A DNA stretch of 32,593 nt from an uncultured Verrucomicrobiota bacterium (GCA_945834475.1 CAMAHK010000018.1:1-32593); one strand, 5' to 3'; numbered from the stretch's first letter, positions 1 through 6,804 are shown. The notes: a model not told the origin generated them from the letters alone. Made by a program: numbers and translations.

Positions 1-386
1 TTGTGCGTCTTGAGAAGGATCAGCCGTGGGGTTCCAAGTTCATGCAGCGCGTCAGTGCCGATCTGAAGACCTGGATGTCGGAGGCAAAGTGCTTTTCTCG
101 CGTGAATCTCTATTATATGGTGAGATTCTTTAACCTTTATGCGCCGGTCAAAATTGTTCAGCAGATTGCTAAACAATCTACTCCGACTTCTGCCGAATCG
201 CAAATTGTTCAGCAAGTTGCTGACCAATTAGGGTTGGTGGCGGGAGCCACGCACCAAGTTGGTGCGCAAATAGTCCACCAACTTGGTGACCAATTGCAAT
301 TGGGGCAGTTTGAGGCAAAATTCCCCAATGTGTCGAAGTTGCTTTTTGACGTTCCGCGGCGATATGATAGAATAGCTTCATTATGA
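1..386 (+). pseudogene. DUF1016 (YhcG-type) N-terminal domain fragment
   Basis: The reading frame is open at the left window edge and ends at 386. Its first 45 residues match the DUF1016 N-terminal domain pattern, with WGSKFMQRVSADLK followed by FSRVNLYYMVRFFNLY. The next part repeats a motif of the type IVQQxxxQ/IVHQLGDQL, as seen in the linker of this family. Intact members continue into a PDDEXK nuclease domain of more than 200 residues; nothing of that kind follows here, so the gene looks C-terminally truncated. The true start probably lies upstream of the window, because the recognisable block normally begins some 40 residues into the protein. Family members are often found near restriction systems, but this copy is unlikely to be an active nuclease. 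Confidence 0.6.
365..373 (+). promoter_or_regulatory. Extended -10 promoter (TGATAGAAT)
   Basis: TGATAGAAT fits an extended -10 box (TGnTANNNT). It ends 9 nt before the ATG at 383, so a transcript would start within a few bases of that codon. The same geometry recurs at several other genes in this window. Confidence 0.4.
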
Positions 387-628
387 CGAAGGATATTGGA
401 GTTGATCTTGATTGCGTGTCTCGCGGGTCAGGTTCTGGGGCTGCAGTTTTTAGCAGAGCTTGTTGAAGGAGGTTTGACGCGCAGAAGAAGCATGTCGGGA
501 AAACCTCGGTTACCTATCATGTCGACGTCTACCGCCGTGACATCGAAGCATCGGACGAAGAGCATGTCTTCCATACGGACATTACGTTCGTGCGTGTCGA
601 CGAACACGGCAACAAGCTGGCGCTGTGA
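383..628 (+). pseudogene. Hotdog-fold acyl-CoA thioesterase remnant with in-frame TGA
   Basis: A single frame runs from ATG 383 to TGA 626-628 but is interrupted by TGA at 464-466 (codon 28). The second part reads FDAQKKHVGKTSVTYHVDVY...FHTDITFVRVDEHGNKL. This resembles the C-terminal strands of YbgC/4HBT-type hotdog thioesterases, in which a 'GxTSVTY' strand and a 'FVxVDExGK' strand are typical. At 81 codons it is shorter than the usual 130-150, so the N-terminal half appears lost in addition to the stop. It has its own promoter-like box upstream. The family call rests on short strand motifs and is tentative; the thioesterase is unlikely to be functional. The ORF-track entries here (396..650 and 428..682) are shadows in other frames. 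Confidence 0.4.
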
Positions 629-732
629 GATAATCTCGTTAGGACGATAAGGGGCTTTCGAGGGTCTGGTACGCCAAGTCACATTTCCGCGAACGTTGTA
701 GAGTCTATATTGACCTTTTAGGGAATGTTATG

Positions 733-773
733 TTGCAATATAGCCGATTTTTATCCCTATAAGGAATGTTATG
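733..773 (+). promoter_or_regulatory. hipB promoter with near-palindromic operator
   Basis: TTGCAA (733-738) and TATAAG (758-763), 19 nt apart, are a plausible sigma70-type promoter. The -10 lies inside tccctataagga (754-765), which is palindromic at 10 of 12 positions and resembles a HipB-type TATCC...GGATA operator. GGAATGTTATG occurs twice (722-732 and 763-773), the second copy covering the start codon. This arrangement suggests autoregulation by the HTH protein, as in other hipBA loci; it is inferred from sequence only. Confidence 0.4.
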
Positions 774-1088
774 GTATATAAGACTAGAGAAGAAATGCTG
801 AAGACGCTTGGCAGCAATTTGAGGGCGTTGAGATTGGCGGATAATCTATCGCAGCAGACATTGGCGGAGAGAAGCGGAATCTCTCTGAAAGCGGTACGCA
901 ATCTTGAGGCCGGCGAGAATTCGTCTACGCTTTCTCTTCTATCCTGTTGCCGTACATTGCGCAAGACCGATTGGCTCATGGAATTGGCACCGCCCGAGAT
1001 AGACGATTCGCTTTTCGAGCGAAAGGCGTCCGGCGCATCCAGACGCCAACGCGCCGGCCGCAAAGGGAAAGGAGGTGTCCATGTCTGA
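771..1088 (+). CDS. HipB-like XRE-family antitoxin/regulator
   Basis: A 105-residue protein with a lambda-repressor-type HTH at about residues 15-60 (LGSNLRALRLADNLSQQTLAERSGISLKAVRNLE), followed by a short segment (LRKTDWLMELAPPEIDD) and a basic C-terminal tail. This matches the XRE antitoxins paired with HipA kinases. Such proteins bind the operon promoter and neutralise the kinase. The stop overlaps the start of the hipA frame by 8 bp, so the pair is translationally coupled. The start at 771 has GGAAT about 5 nt upstream; ATG 795 is an alternative. Since hipA is broken, this gene may now act only as a stand-alone repressor. Confidence 0.75.
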   Translation: MVYKTREEMLKTLGSNLRALRLADNLSQQTLAERSGISLKAVRNLEAGENSSTLSLLSCCRTLRKTDWLMELAPPEIDDSLFERKASGASRRQRAGRKGKGGVHV

Positions 1089-2300
1089 ATTCAAGCATGT
1101 CGGTCGCGTGATGGTGTCGCTATGGGGACAGCGTGTTGGCATTATCGTTCCCGTAGGTTCGCGCGGCGAGACGTATGCTTTTCAGTACGACCGCAAGTTT
1201 CTCAAGTCCGGTCTTGAGATTGCGCCGCTGATGATGCCGCTTCGCAGAGAGCCGTATGCGTTTGCCGATCTGCCGCGCAGCGAGTACGAAGGACTCGAAG
1301 GACTTCCGCCGGCATTTGCCGATTCGCTGCCGGATGCGTTCGGCAGAGGTCTCGTCGATCGTTGGTTGACGGAGAAGGGATGTGTCCGCTCCGAGATCAC
1401 GGCGATGGACAGGCTTGCCTACATAGGCCGGCGGGCCGTTGGCGCGTTGACGTATGAGCCTGACCGAGGCCCTGGCGGGCGGCCGGCGGCATTTGAGATG
1501 CGCAACCTTGTGGAAGCGGCACGGCGCGGGCGGCCAATGGGGAGCTGGTGGATCTTGATGGAGCGGATGCGCTCAGGGCAATCATAAGAATAGGCTCCTC
1601 GGTCGGAGGTGCGCAGGCGAAGGCCCTTGTCGGTTGGAATCGCGAGACGGGTCAGTTTCTCTTCGGCGACCGTGATCTTCCGGAAGGGTTTGAGCACTGG
1701 ATAATCAAGTTCACGCCGCGGGAATATCCGTGGCGCGGTCCGACTGAATACGCGATGTATCAAAGGGCGCGGGATGCCGGGGTCGACATGTGCGAGTCGA
1801 CGCTGTACGAACTGGACGGACTCGGCCATTTCATGACAAAGCGCTTTGACCGGGACGGCTCGCGGCACTTTCATGTCCAGACGCTTTCGGCCATGGCTCA
1901 CTTTCCGATGTCCGTGCCGCTGGAATTCAGGACATATGAGCAGTATCTGGCGACGGTTGACGCGCTGCATCTTGGTTACGAGGCGCTTGAACAGGCGTTT
2001 CGGAGGATTGTGTTCAATGTCGCGATAGACGAATGCGATGACCACACGAAGAACTTTTCGTTCATGATGAAAGAGGATGGTGTCTGGCGGCTTGCGCCGG
2101 CATACGACCTGACAGGCTCGCGATTCCCGTCTGACGACCCGTTGCCAGCGCATGGCGGGCGACACCAGCTCTCCGTCAACGGCAAGCAGTCGAAAATAAC
2201 CGACGACGACCTCTTGCAGGTCGCCGACCGCTTCGCGCTCGGCACCGCGCCGCGTGTGATACGAGAGGTGAAGGCGGCGCTGGGTTTGAAAGAACTCATA
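1081..2300 (+). pseudogene. hipA: hipA-like Ser/Thr kinase toxin, frameshifted and C-terminally truncated
   Basis: HipA kinases phosphorylate targets such as glutamyl-tRNA synthetase. Two frames are needed here: residues from ATG 1081 (strong SD ggaaaggagg) to about 1525, then a -1 shift near 1519-1535 into ANGELVDLDGADALRAIIRIGSSVGGAQAKAL. Kinase features in the second frame include the Gly-rich loop GSSVGGAQAK, the catalytic stretch DECDDHTKNFSFM and RLAPAYDLTGS. The shift lies in the GC tract cggcgcgggcggcc, where one base lost or two gained would explain it. The end also looks lost: the frame runs into the GGGGACAGTCCC motif at 2301 and then into noncoding sequence of the transposase element, so the last helices are replaced. 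A sequencing error could explain the frameshift but not the truncation. The exact 3' boundary is approximate. Confidence 0.7.
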
Positions 2301-2503
2301 GGGGACAGTCCCTCTTTTGAGGCGGTGACGGCCGTCGTTTCTCGCGCGTTTCGCGACGGCGCTCTGTCATGCGCGATTTCGGAGCGTGCTTCGCCACCGG
2401 CGGAGCCTTTCCGTCGTCATCTTCCCGTCAAATTGTCTCATTGGCACAGACCGACGGATTCCGTCGGACGCCTTCTCTTCTGCCCGCCCCGGCGAACGGG
2501 ACC

Positions 2504-3142
2504 CTATGCCGCCTGTCTGCGCGGCAGCTCCCAGATGAACGCGCGGCAGCGCTTCACCGACCGCCTGCCGGCCTTCGGGAAGTGCCTCGGCAGGAAATCC
2601 CTCACCTTCTTCAGGAAACCGAAGTCAGCCGAAATGTAGGCCCCCGTCTTGAAGACCTTCATCGACACGCGGATTGCCTGCGACGCCCGGTAAGTCGGCG
2701 GCACACGGGCGGGGCGGCCCTCTTTGTCCGCCGTCTCCTCGTCGTAGTCGTCAAACCACCTCTTGAGCTCCTCCGGCGTGACGCCTGGCGGCAGCTCGTC
2801 CGCATAGATCGACTCGAGCATCGCCCGGACCTCCTCCCAGGGCTGGCCGAACATGGCTTCGTACATTCTGCGGCATCGCTCGCCGTCCTCTCCCGCGTCG
2901 TTCGCCGCCAGCGAATAGCTGCTCCACTTCCAGGCGTCGGGCGAGGGCGCGATCCCCGCCTTCACCGGATTGTACGCGACATATGCGGCCACGACGGCCA
3001 GCACCTCGCGCTTGCGCTCGACGACGCCGCTGTAGAACCGGCCCTGCCAGAGGCACCCCTCGTGGCCGTACGTGTCGTTGTACCACATGCTGACCTTCTC
3101 CTTCAGTGTCTTGAGGTTATGCTGGGCCCAACATAACCTCAA
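2504..3142 (-). pseudogene. Y1 (RAYT) transposase, C-terminal part only
   Basis: The minus-strand ORF reads VSMWYNDTYGHEGCLWQGRF then AYVAYNPVKAGIA and WKWSSYSLAA, the conserved post-catalytic region of REP-associated tyrosine transposases, followed by their usual C-terminal extension. The N-terminal part with the HUH metal-binding histidines, normally about 100 residues, is absent. An in-frame TAA lies immediately upstream of the TTG at 3142, and the break coincides with the palindrome 3111-3142. The remaining protein cannot catalyse transposition by itself. ORFs on the plus strand over this region (for example 2369..3136) are shadows. Confidence 0.75.
3111..3142. repeat. 32-bp near-perfect palindrome at the transposase truncation point
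   Basis: TTGAGGTTATG and CATAACCTCAA flank a GGGCCC core. Only one base pair of the 16 is mismatched. It sits exactly where the transposase loses its N-terminus, so it may be a deletion or insertion scar formed at a hairpin. Confidence 0.7.
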
Positions 3143-3256
3143 TTATGTGTAGCAGATAGTTATGTTGTCTTGAAACTTTATACCCTTGATTTTTACAGAG
3201 GTCCTGTTTCCGAATATTCCAGGTCGAATCTTTAATGTCCAAATAGCATAAGTTCT

Positions 3257-3561
3257 ATGTCGCACATGATTCCAGAGACGACGCTTGAATTCGATCCGCA
3301 GGGGCGGGAGGATCTTGTGTTCAATGCGCTGAAGGTTGGACTTGGGGATGGGTATTGGGTGTTTCATTCTTGCTCGGTGAATCAGACAGGACGGGACGGA
3401 TCGTTCTACGAGAAGGAGATCGACTTCGTCATCTATCACCGGGAGAAGGGCATCCTTTGCCTTGAGGTTAAGAACGGAAGCGGGATTTCGTACTATGGTG
3501 GAATCTGGCGGTATTCGAGCGGACAGCCGATGCCGCATCATGGGCCGTTCAAGCAGGCGCA
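3257..3561 (+). pseudogene. NERD-domain nuclease/helicase N-terminal fragment
   Basis: The N-terminal ~100 residues of the ORF match a nuclease-related domain (NERD). Visible core elements are EIDFVIYHREKGILCLEVKNG, with the acidic/E-x-K catalytic pattern, followed by YYGGIWRY and a final PFKQAQ. NERD proteins usually continue into a UvrD-like or DEAD helicase. Here similarity stops at about 3561 and the same ORF runs on only as unrelated sequence to 3658. No clear SD precedes the ATG at 3257. It is likely a broken defence or repair gene. Confidence 0.6.
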
Positions 3562-3693
3562 GTTTTCGGTCTGGCGTGGGAGTTCCTTTGCCGCGTTGTG
3601 CCGATTGTGTTGTTTTGCGCGGTGGTGCTGGCGGCCGTCGTGGGCGGATTGTGGCTGATCGGGCGTGTGGCGCGGGCATTGGGCGGAAAGTAG
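3562..3693 (+). pseudogene. C-terminal transmembrane fragment of an unrelated membrane protein
   Basis: In the frame one base off from the NERD ORF the sequence reads GLAWEFLCRVVPIVLFCAVV and continues through a hydrophobic stretch to GRVARALGGK and a TAG at 3691. This looks like a genuine C-terminal membrane helix with a basic cytoplasmic tail. It has no start of its own and joins the NERD fragment directly, indicating a deletion fusion. The parent family is not recognised. Confidence 0.35.
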
Positions 3694-3830
3694 GGGCGGC
3701 GCAGGGTAGGTGGCGGTTCTTCAAGGTCGGGGTTGAGATACGGTAGATTGGTACTGTCCTTGCTTTTCATGCAGATTCTGTGAATTTTCAATGTAGCTTT
3801 CATGCGTAAAATGTGAATATATGGCATTGT

Positions 3831-3868
3831 ATTCATGCGGAAAGTGTGATACACTATGCCGCATGAAT
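3831..3868 (+). promoter_or_regulatory. Promoter/operator of the AAA ATPase: inverted repeat over the start codon
   Basis: ATTCATGCGG (3831-3840) and CCGCATGAAT (3859-3868) form a perfect 10-bp inverted repeat around an extended -10 TGATACACT (3847-3855). The -10 ends 7 nt before ATG 3863, so the transcript would be leaderless, and a protein on the repeat would block both -10 and start codon. Two more TTCATGC copies lie just upstream, in the 3755-3805 interval. Confidence 0.5.
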
Positions 3869-5194
3869 CGGGATTTACTGGCAAAACTTCAGGATTGGAA
3901 CAGAAGCGAGAAACGTAAGCCACTTGTTCTCATGGGCGCACGGCAGGTTGGCAAGACCTGGCTGATGGAAGAGTTCTCTCGTGTTTGCTATCCAGAAGAC
4001 ACGGTTAAGGTCAATTTCATGACGGATGATGTTCTTCGGGATGCGATGGGACATGTCAATCTTGATGCGCAATCCGTCGTCGAGGTGATAGAAACGGTGA
4101 CGTCCAGAAAAATTGTTGCCGGACGTACATTGCTCATGATGGATGAGATTCAGGAAGCGCCGCGTGCCCTGACGGCACTGAAGTTCTTTCAGGAGCAGAT
4201 GCCGCAGCTTGCCATTATCGTGGCTGGATCGCTCTTGGGTGTCGCCGTGAACAGGAATCGGAAGAAGGGAATGCGCGAAAAACCGGCACGTGTATCGTTT
4301 CCCGTTGGCAAGGTTAACTTCCTAGATGTTCGTCCGATGACGTTTGTGGAGTTTTTGGATGCGATTGGCGAAACGGGGAAAAGCGCGGCAATTCGGGGAG
4401 AGAAGTGGTCTGTGATGGAGTCCATGTCCCCCTCGTTCGAAGATCTCGTTCGCAAGTATGCGCTTGTTGGCGGCATGCCGGAAGCGGTATTGACATACAG
4501 CCTTACGCATAATCTGGCGGACGTTCGAAAGGTGCAGCAGGAGATTCTGTTGGCCTATGACGAGGATTTCGCCAAGCACATTGAAGGGGCGATGCTCCAG
4601 AAGGTACGATTGCTGTGGCGGTCGGTTCCCGCTCAACTGGCAAAGGAGAACAAGAAGTTCATTTATACGGCATTGAGGGAAGGTGCACGGGCACGGGAAT
4701 ACGAGGTGGCGTTGGAGTGGCTTGAAGACGCGGGGATGGTTTGTCGGGTCAATCGCGTCACGCGGCCTGACCTGCCGCTCAAGGCATATGAGGAATTCGG
4801 CGCTTTCAAGTTGTATGCCCATGATGTCGGATTGGTGTCGGCCATGAGCGAGTTGCCGCCTTCGGTGGTGTTGGATGGGAATAAGGCCTTTACGCATGCC
4901 AAAGGCATGTTGGCCGAACAGCTTGTCCTGGAAGAACTGGTGGCTCGGGATGTTCATCCGTATTACTGGTCACCGGATGATACGCGGGCGGAAGTTGAGT
5001 TTGTTGTGCAGGGTGAACGTGCCGTATTTCCGATAGAGGTGAAGGCGGAAAAGAACCTTAAGGCAAAGAGCCTGAAGATTTATCGTGAACGCTTTTCCCC
5101 GGAGAGATGTCTGCTTTTTTCAATGGATAAGCGCAGTCCTGGAACGCAAGTAGACGGTTATCCGCTGTATGCGATTGCGGCGGTGCGCCTTTGA
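3863..5194 (+). CDS. AAA-family ATPase with DUF4143 domain
   Basis: A 443-residue protein of the AAA_14/DUF4143 family. Walker A is GARQVGKT (about residues 24-31) and Walker B is LLMMDEI (about 90-96). The DUF4143 part ends with a PDDEXK-like nuclease fold signature, AEVEFVVQGERAVFPIEVKAEK, near residue 380. The ORF track starts at 3821, but family proteins begin MNRDLLxxL, and the promoter box at 3847-3855 would start transcription beyond 3821; I therefore choose ATG 3863. The cellular role of these proteins is unsettled: they are widespread in gut bacteria, often alone and in accessory regions. It is intact, unlike most of its neighbours, with its own promoter and a hairpin behind it. Confidence 0.85.
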   Translation: MNRDLLAKLQDWNRSEKRKPLVLMGARQVGKTWLMEEFSRVCYPEDTVKVNFMTDDVLRDAMGHVNLDAQSVVEVIETVTSRKIVAGRTLLMMDEIQEAPRALTALKFFQEQMPQLAIIVAGSLLGVAVNRNRKKGMREKPARVSFPVGKVNFLDVRPMTFVEFLDAIGETGKSAAIRGEKWSVMESMSPSFEDLVRKYALVGGMPEAVLTYSLTHNLADVRKVQQEILLAYDEDFAKHIEGAMLQKVRLLWRSVPAQLAKENKKFIYTALREGARAREYEVALEWLEDAGMVCRVNRVTRPDLPLKAYEEFGAFKLYAHDVGLVSAMSELPPSVVLDGNKAFTHAKGMLAEQLVLEELVARDVHPYYWSPDDTRAEVEFVVQGERAVFPIEVKAEKNLKAKSLKIYRERFSPERCLLFSMDKRSPGTQVDGYPLYAIAAVRL

Positions 5195-5202
5195 TCTCGT
5201 GG

Positions 5203-5221
5203 ACGCCGGTGGAGGCGTCCG
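5203..5221 (+). terminator. GC hairpin after the AAA ATPase gene
   Basis: GGACGCC-ggtgga-GGCGTCC begins 9 nt after the stop codon. No U-run follows, so it may be a weak terminator or an mRNA-stabilising hairpin. Confidence 0.35.
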
Positions 5222-5346
5222 CGCAGGGCATCTAAATGGACAGATATGAAAGTTTGTCAGAAATTCGTGGTGCTCTCGCCTAACTCTTTGTAAGCGGGAG
5301 ACGGGGTAGGTCCTTCGGACATTGCTTCGCAATCGCCGCAAAAAAA

Positions 5347-5382
5347 GTTCGCCGTCGAGGCGAACGTGGAAAGTCGGGTTAA
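5347..5382. repeat. Dispersed hairpin repeat, half copy
   Basis: GTTCGCC-gtcga-GGCGAAC followed by gtggaaagtcgggttaa. The 36 bases match 32009-32044 with two differences, but the left arm of the long inverted repeat found there is missing here. It lies in the gap between the AAA ATPase and the small secreted protein, a gap that otherwise shows only small stem-loops. Confidence 0.75.
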
Positions 5383-5399
5383 TCAGAAAGGGATGAACC

Positions 5400-5675
5400 A
5401 TGAACAAACTCGGAGTATTTTTGATGATTGGAATGGCCTTGGTCGGCGCGGTGACTTGCCGCGCCGATGAGAAAACGACCATTCGCGATTCGCAGGGGCG
5501 GATCAAGGCGACGATCACGACGGATCGTAATGGAAAGAAGACGATCCGCGATTCGCTCGGACGCATTCAGGGAACCGAAACGACTGACCGCAACGGCAAA
5601 AAACCTATCGTGACGGAAGCGGTCGACTCATCGGTACACGCAAGGTTCAGTAAAAGGGAGGTGCAAAATGACTAA
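5400..5675 (+). CDS. Small secreted protein with TxRDSxGR repeats, frameshifted at A6
   Basis: The protein has a signal peptide (MNKLGVFLMIGMALVGAVTCRA), then two 21-residue repeats, TIRDSQGRIKATITTDRNGKK and TIRDSLGRIQGTETTDRNGKK. A third repeat is present in the -1 frame: reading back one base within aaaaaa (5598-5603) gives TYRDGSGRLIGTRKVQ and a stop at 5651-5653. The annotated frame instead gives an unrelated tail ending at 5675. Either one A was lost from a homopolymer, or ribosomes slip -1 there. The repeats resemble the short RHS-like units in some secreted proteins of gut bacteria. Function unknown; export to periplasm or outside is likely. It is preceded by aaaggg 10 nt before the ATG. 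Confidence 0.65.
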   Translation: MNKLGVFLMIGMALVGAVTCRADEKTTIRDSQGRIKATITTDRNGKKTIRDSLGRIQGTETTDRNGKKPIVTEAVDSSVHARFSKREVQND

Positions 5676-5703
5676 AGGAAAAATCAAGGGAAATCAGTTG
5701 TAG
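5668..5703 (+). CDS. Possible 11-residue ORF with good SD
   Basis: MTKGKIKGNQL follows the strong ribosome site agggaggtg by 6 nt. It may be the 5' stub of a deleted gene downstream of the secreted repeat protein. There is no other support for translation. Confidence 0.2.
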   Translation: MTKGKIKGNQL

Positions 5704-5722
5704 TCATTCAATAGACTGCAAT

Positions 5723-5734
5723 GGTATAATATTC
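5723..5734 (+). promoter_or_regulatory. Promoter GGTATAATATTC before the PspC gene
   Basis: The TATAAT (5725-5730) ends 7 nt before ATG 5738 and there is no SD, which predicts a leaderless mRNA. The same 12-mer occurs at 6381-6392. Confidence 0.65.
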
Positions 5735-5737
5735 GGC

Positions 5738-5974
5738 ATGAGCAATTTGTATAGAAGTAGCGATGAGAAGGTGATCGCGGGCGTGTGTGCCGGACTGGCG
5801 CACAAGCTCGATCTCAACATGTCTGGCTTGCGGTGGGTTGTGGCGTTGGTGACGATGTTCCTTTCCGGCATCCCGGCAATTGTGTACATCATTCTTTGGG
5901 CGATTCTGAAGCCGCGCCCAACGGGCGGAGTGATCGACGTTTGGTTCGGATGCGCACCACTCCGCAAAACATAG
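5738..5974 (+). CDS. PspC-domain membrane protein with altered C-terminus
   Basis: The first 60 residues are a clear PspC domain: LYRSSDEKVIAGVCAGLA followed by one hydrophobic segment and IVYIILWAILKPRP. PspC proteins sit in the inner membrane and in enterobacteria take part in the phage-shock envelope-stress response; in other phyla the role is less clear. After KPRP the sequence (TGGVIDVWFGCAPLRKT) does not resemble the family and overlaps the start of the exonuclease fragment, so the C-terminus was probably acquired by a rearrangement. The conserved domain itself is complete. Confidence 0.8.
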   Translation: MSNLYRSSDEKVIAGVCAGLAHKLDLNMSGLRWVVALVTMFLSGIPAIVYIILWAILKPRPTGGVIDVWFGCAPLRKT

Positions 5975-6288
5975 AGAGGTTCGCCGAGTTTGCTGACAGC
6001 TGGCGGGTCGTCGTGTTCGACACCGAGACCACGGGCGTCTCTTGCTCGGACGAGATCTGCCAGCTTGCTGCGGCAGAGTACGTCAATGGTCGGCTTGAGC
6101 GGACGATGAACGTCTACATCCGCCCGACTTGCGAGATGAATCCGTGGGCAGAGCAGGTTCACGGCATTTCGATGGATTATCTCGACGAGCATGGGATTGA
6201 TCCAGAGGATGCGCTCCATCAGTTTTTCGGGCATCCGAAAACGCCCTTTCAGAATGGTTCTGGGAGGGCGTTTTTCGTTTCATTCTGA
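5950..6288 (+). pseudogene. DnaQ-like 3'-5' exonuclease, truncated
   Basis: MRTTPQNIERFAEFADSW precedes the Exo I motif VVFDTETTG (DEDDh family), then WAEQVHGISMDYLDEHGI. After ALHQFFG the Exo II and Exo III motifs, which carry the other catalytic acids and the histidine, are missing. The remaining 20 residues are encoded by a terminator hairpin. The frame overlaps the end of the PspC gene. About 110 residues remain of the usual 170-250, so it should be inactive. Confidence 0.7.
6238..6275 (+). terminator. Rho-independent terminator
   Basis: AAAACGCCCT (6238-6247) pairs with AGGGCGTTTT (6265-6274), followed by further T residues. The 10-bp stem with a U-tract is a strong terminator, lying inside the 3' end of the exonuclease remnant. 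Confidence 0.8.
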
Positions 6289-6317
6289 GACTCTGAAAAA
6301 TAATTTTCAAATGTGCG

Positions 6318-6344
6318 TTTCACCCCTTATTTTATTGGGTGAAA
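6318..6344. terminator. AT-looped hairpin TTTCACCC/GGGTGAAA
   Basis: A perfect 8-bp stem with an 11-nt loop. It could act as a terminator on the opposite strand or as an operator for the promoter 40 bp downstream. No U-tract is evident on the plus strand. Confidence 0.4.
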
Positions 6345-6380
6345 TGAACATTGGTCCGCTTGCGTCCGAGTCCGATTTTT

Positions 6381-6392
6381 GGTATAATATTC
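6381..6392 (+). promoter_or_regulatory. Promoter GGTATAATATTC of the small-protein operon
   Basis: TATAAT lies at 6383-6388 in the same context as the PspC promoter. Transcription should begin near 6395, about 160 nt before the first well-supported start codon. Confidence 0.65.
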
Positions 6393-6394
6393 AG

Positions 6395-6557
6395 CGTTGA
6401 GAGACATCAAGAGTTGGATCAAAAATCCATGCCAACCGAGCCTCAGAAAAGAGGCCACGGTGGATCGGGAGAGACCCCGGATGTGCGTTGCTTAGGTAGG
6501 CAACGAAAAACGGATGGGACCGGTCTTGTGTTTCTCGCAGAGGAAGGAGAAACCGAG
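6395..6557 (+). ncRNA. Structured 5' leader, candidate cis-regulatory RNA
   Basis: About 160 nt between promoter and gene contain several stems in series. These are GTTGG/CCAAC (6414-6418 with 6432-6436), CCG-A-GCCTC-agaaaa-GAGGC-CA-CGG (6436-6460), CGGG/CCCG near 6466-6479, and CGTTGC-ttaggtag-GCAACG (6486-6505). The last is GTTTCTC/GAGAAAC (6530-6536 with 6547-6553), which holds the ribosome site aggaagg in its loop. This layout suits translational control. I cannot match it to a known riboswitch. An alternative is a leaderless 32-residue ORF from TTG 6397 to TAG 6495 in the same stretch. Confidence 0.4.
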
Positions 6558-6776
6558 ATGATGACCGTGTTCGTCCGAAACAAGCACAAAAAGGCAATCG
6601 AGAATGCGCTGGATCTCCCTGCGTGGGTCTGGGGCGGCATCAGCGACCTGTCCAGCCTGCATGGCGTGTCACCGAGCACGGTTATGAAGCGGGCGATTTC
6701 GGCATACATCGCTAGGTACTACAAACACAGCATCGTCTGCTCGAAGCTTGGCTCCGAGACCCTCCGCTGCGCCTGA
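6558..6776 (+). CDS. Small putative ribbon-helix-helix protein
   Basis: A 72-residue protein starting MMTVFVRNKHKK, with aggaaggag 8 nt upstream. The segment IENALDLPAWVWGGISDLSS and the following GVSPSTVMKRAISAYIARYY has the strand-helix-turn-helix pattern of CopG/RHH regulators. The ORF-track start at 6351 lies upstream of the promoter and is rejected. As first gene of the operon it could be a regulator of the locus. The family assignment rests on pattern only. Confidence 0.55.
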   Translation: MMTVFVRNKHKKAIENALDLPAWVWGGISDLSSLHGVSPSTVMKRAISAYIARYYKHSIVCSKLGSETLRCA

Positions 6777-6804
6777 TCCGTTTACAACAAAAGGAGAAAC
6801 AACC

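Larger units (their letters stand above)
2301..3142 (-). mobile_element. REP-associated (RAYT/IS200-like) element remnant
   Basis: The element comprises a 5'-truncated Y1-type transposase gene on the minus strand and about 200 bp of flank rich in short hairpins. The hairpins include GGGAC-A-GTCCC at 2302-2312, a GCCGTCG/CGACGGC pair around 2330-2360, and CCGACGG-att-CCGTCGG near 2451-2467. The outer end carries a 32-bp imperfect palindrome (3111-3142). Such hairpins next to a RAYT gene are typical of REP elements. The left boundary at 2301 is inferred from where HipA homology ends. Confidence 0.55.

Noticed and set aside
2369-3136. Long plus-strand ORF of 255 aa
   Set aside because: It is the antisense shadow of the transposase remnant; composition is Arg/Leu-rich with no domain pattern.
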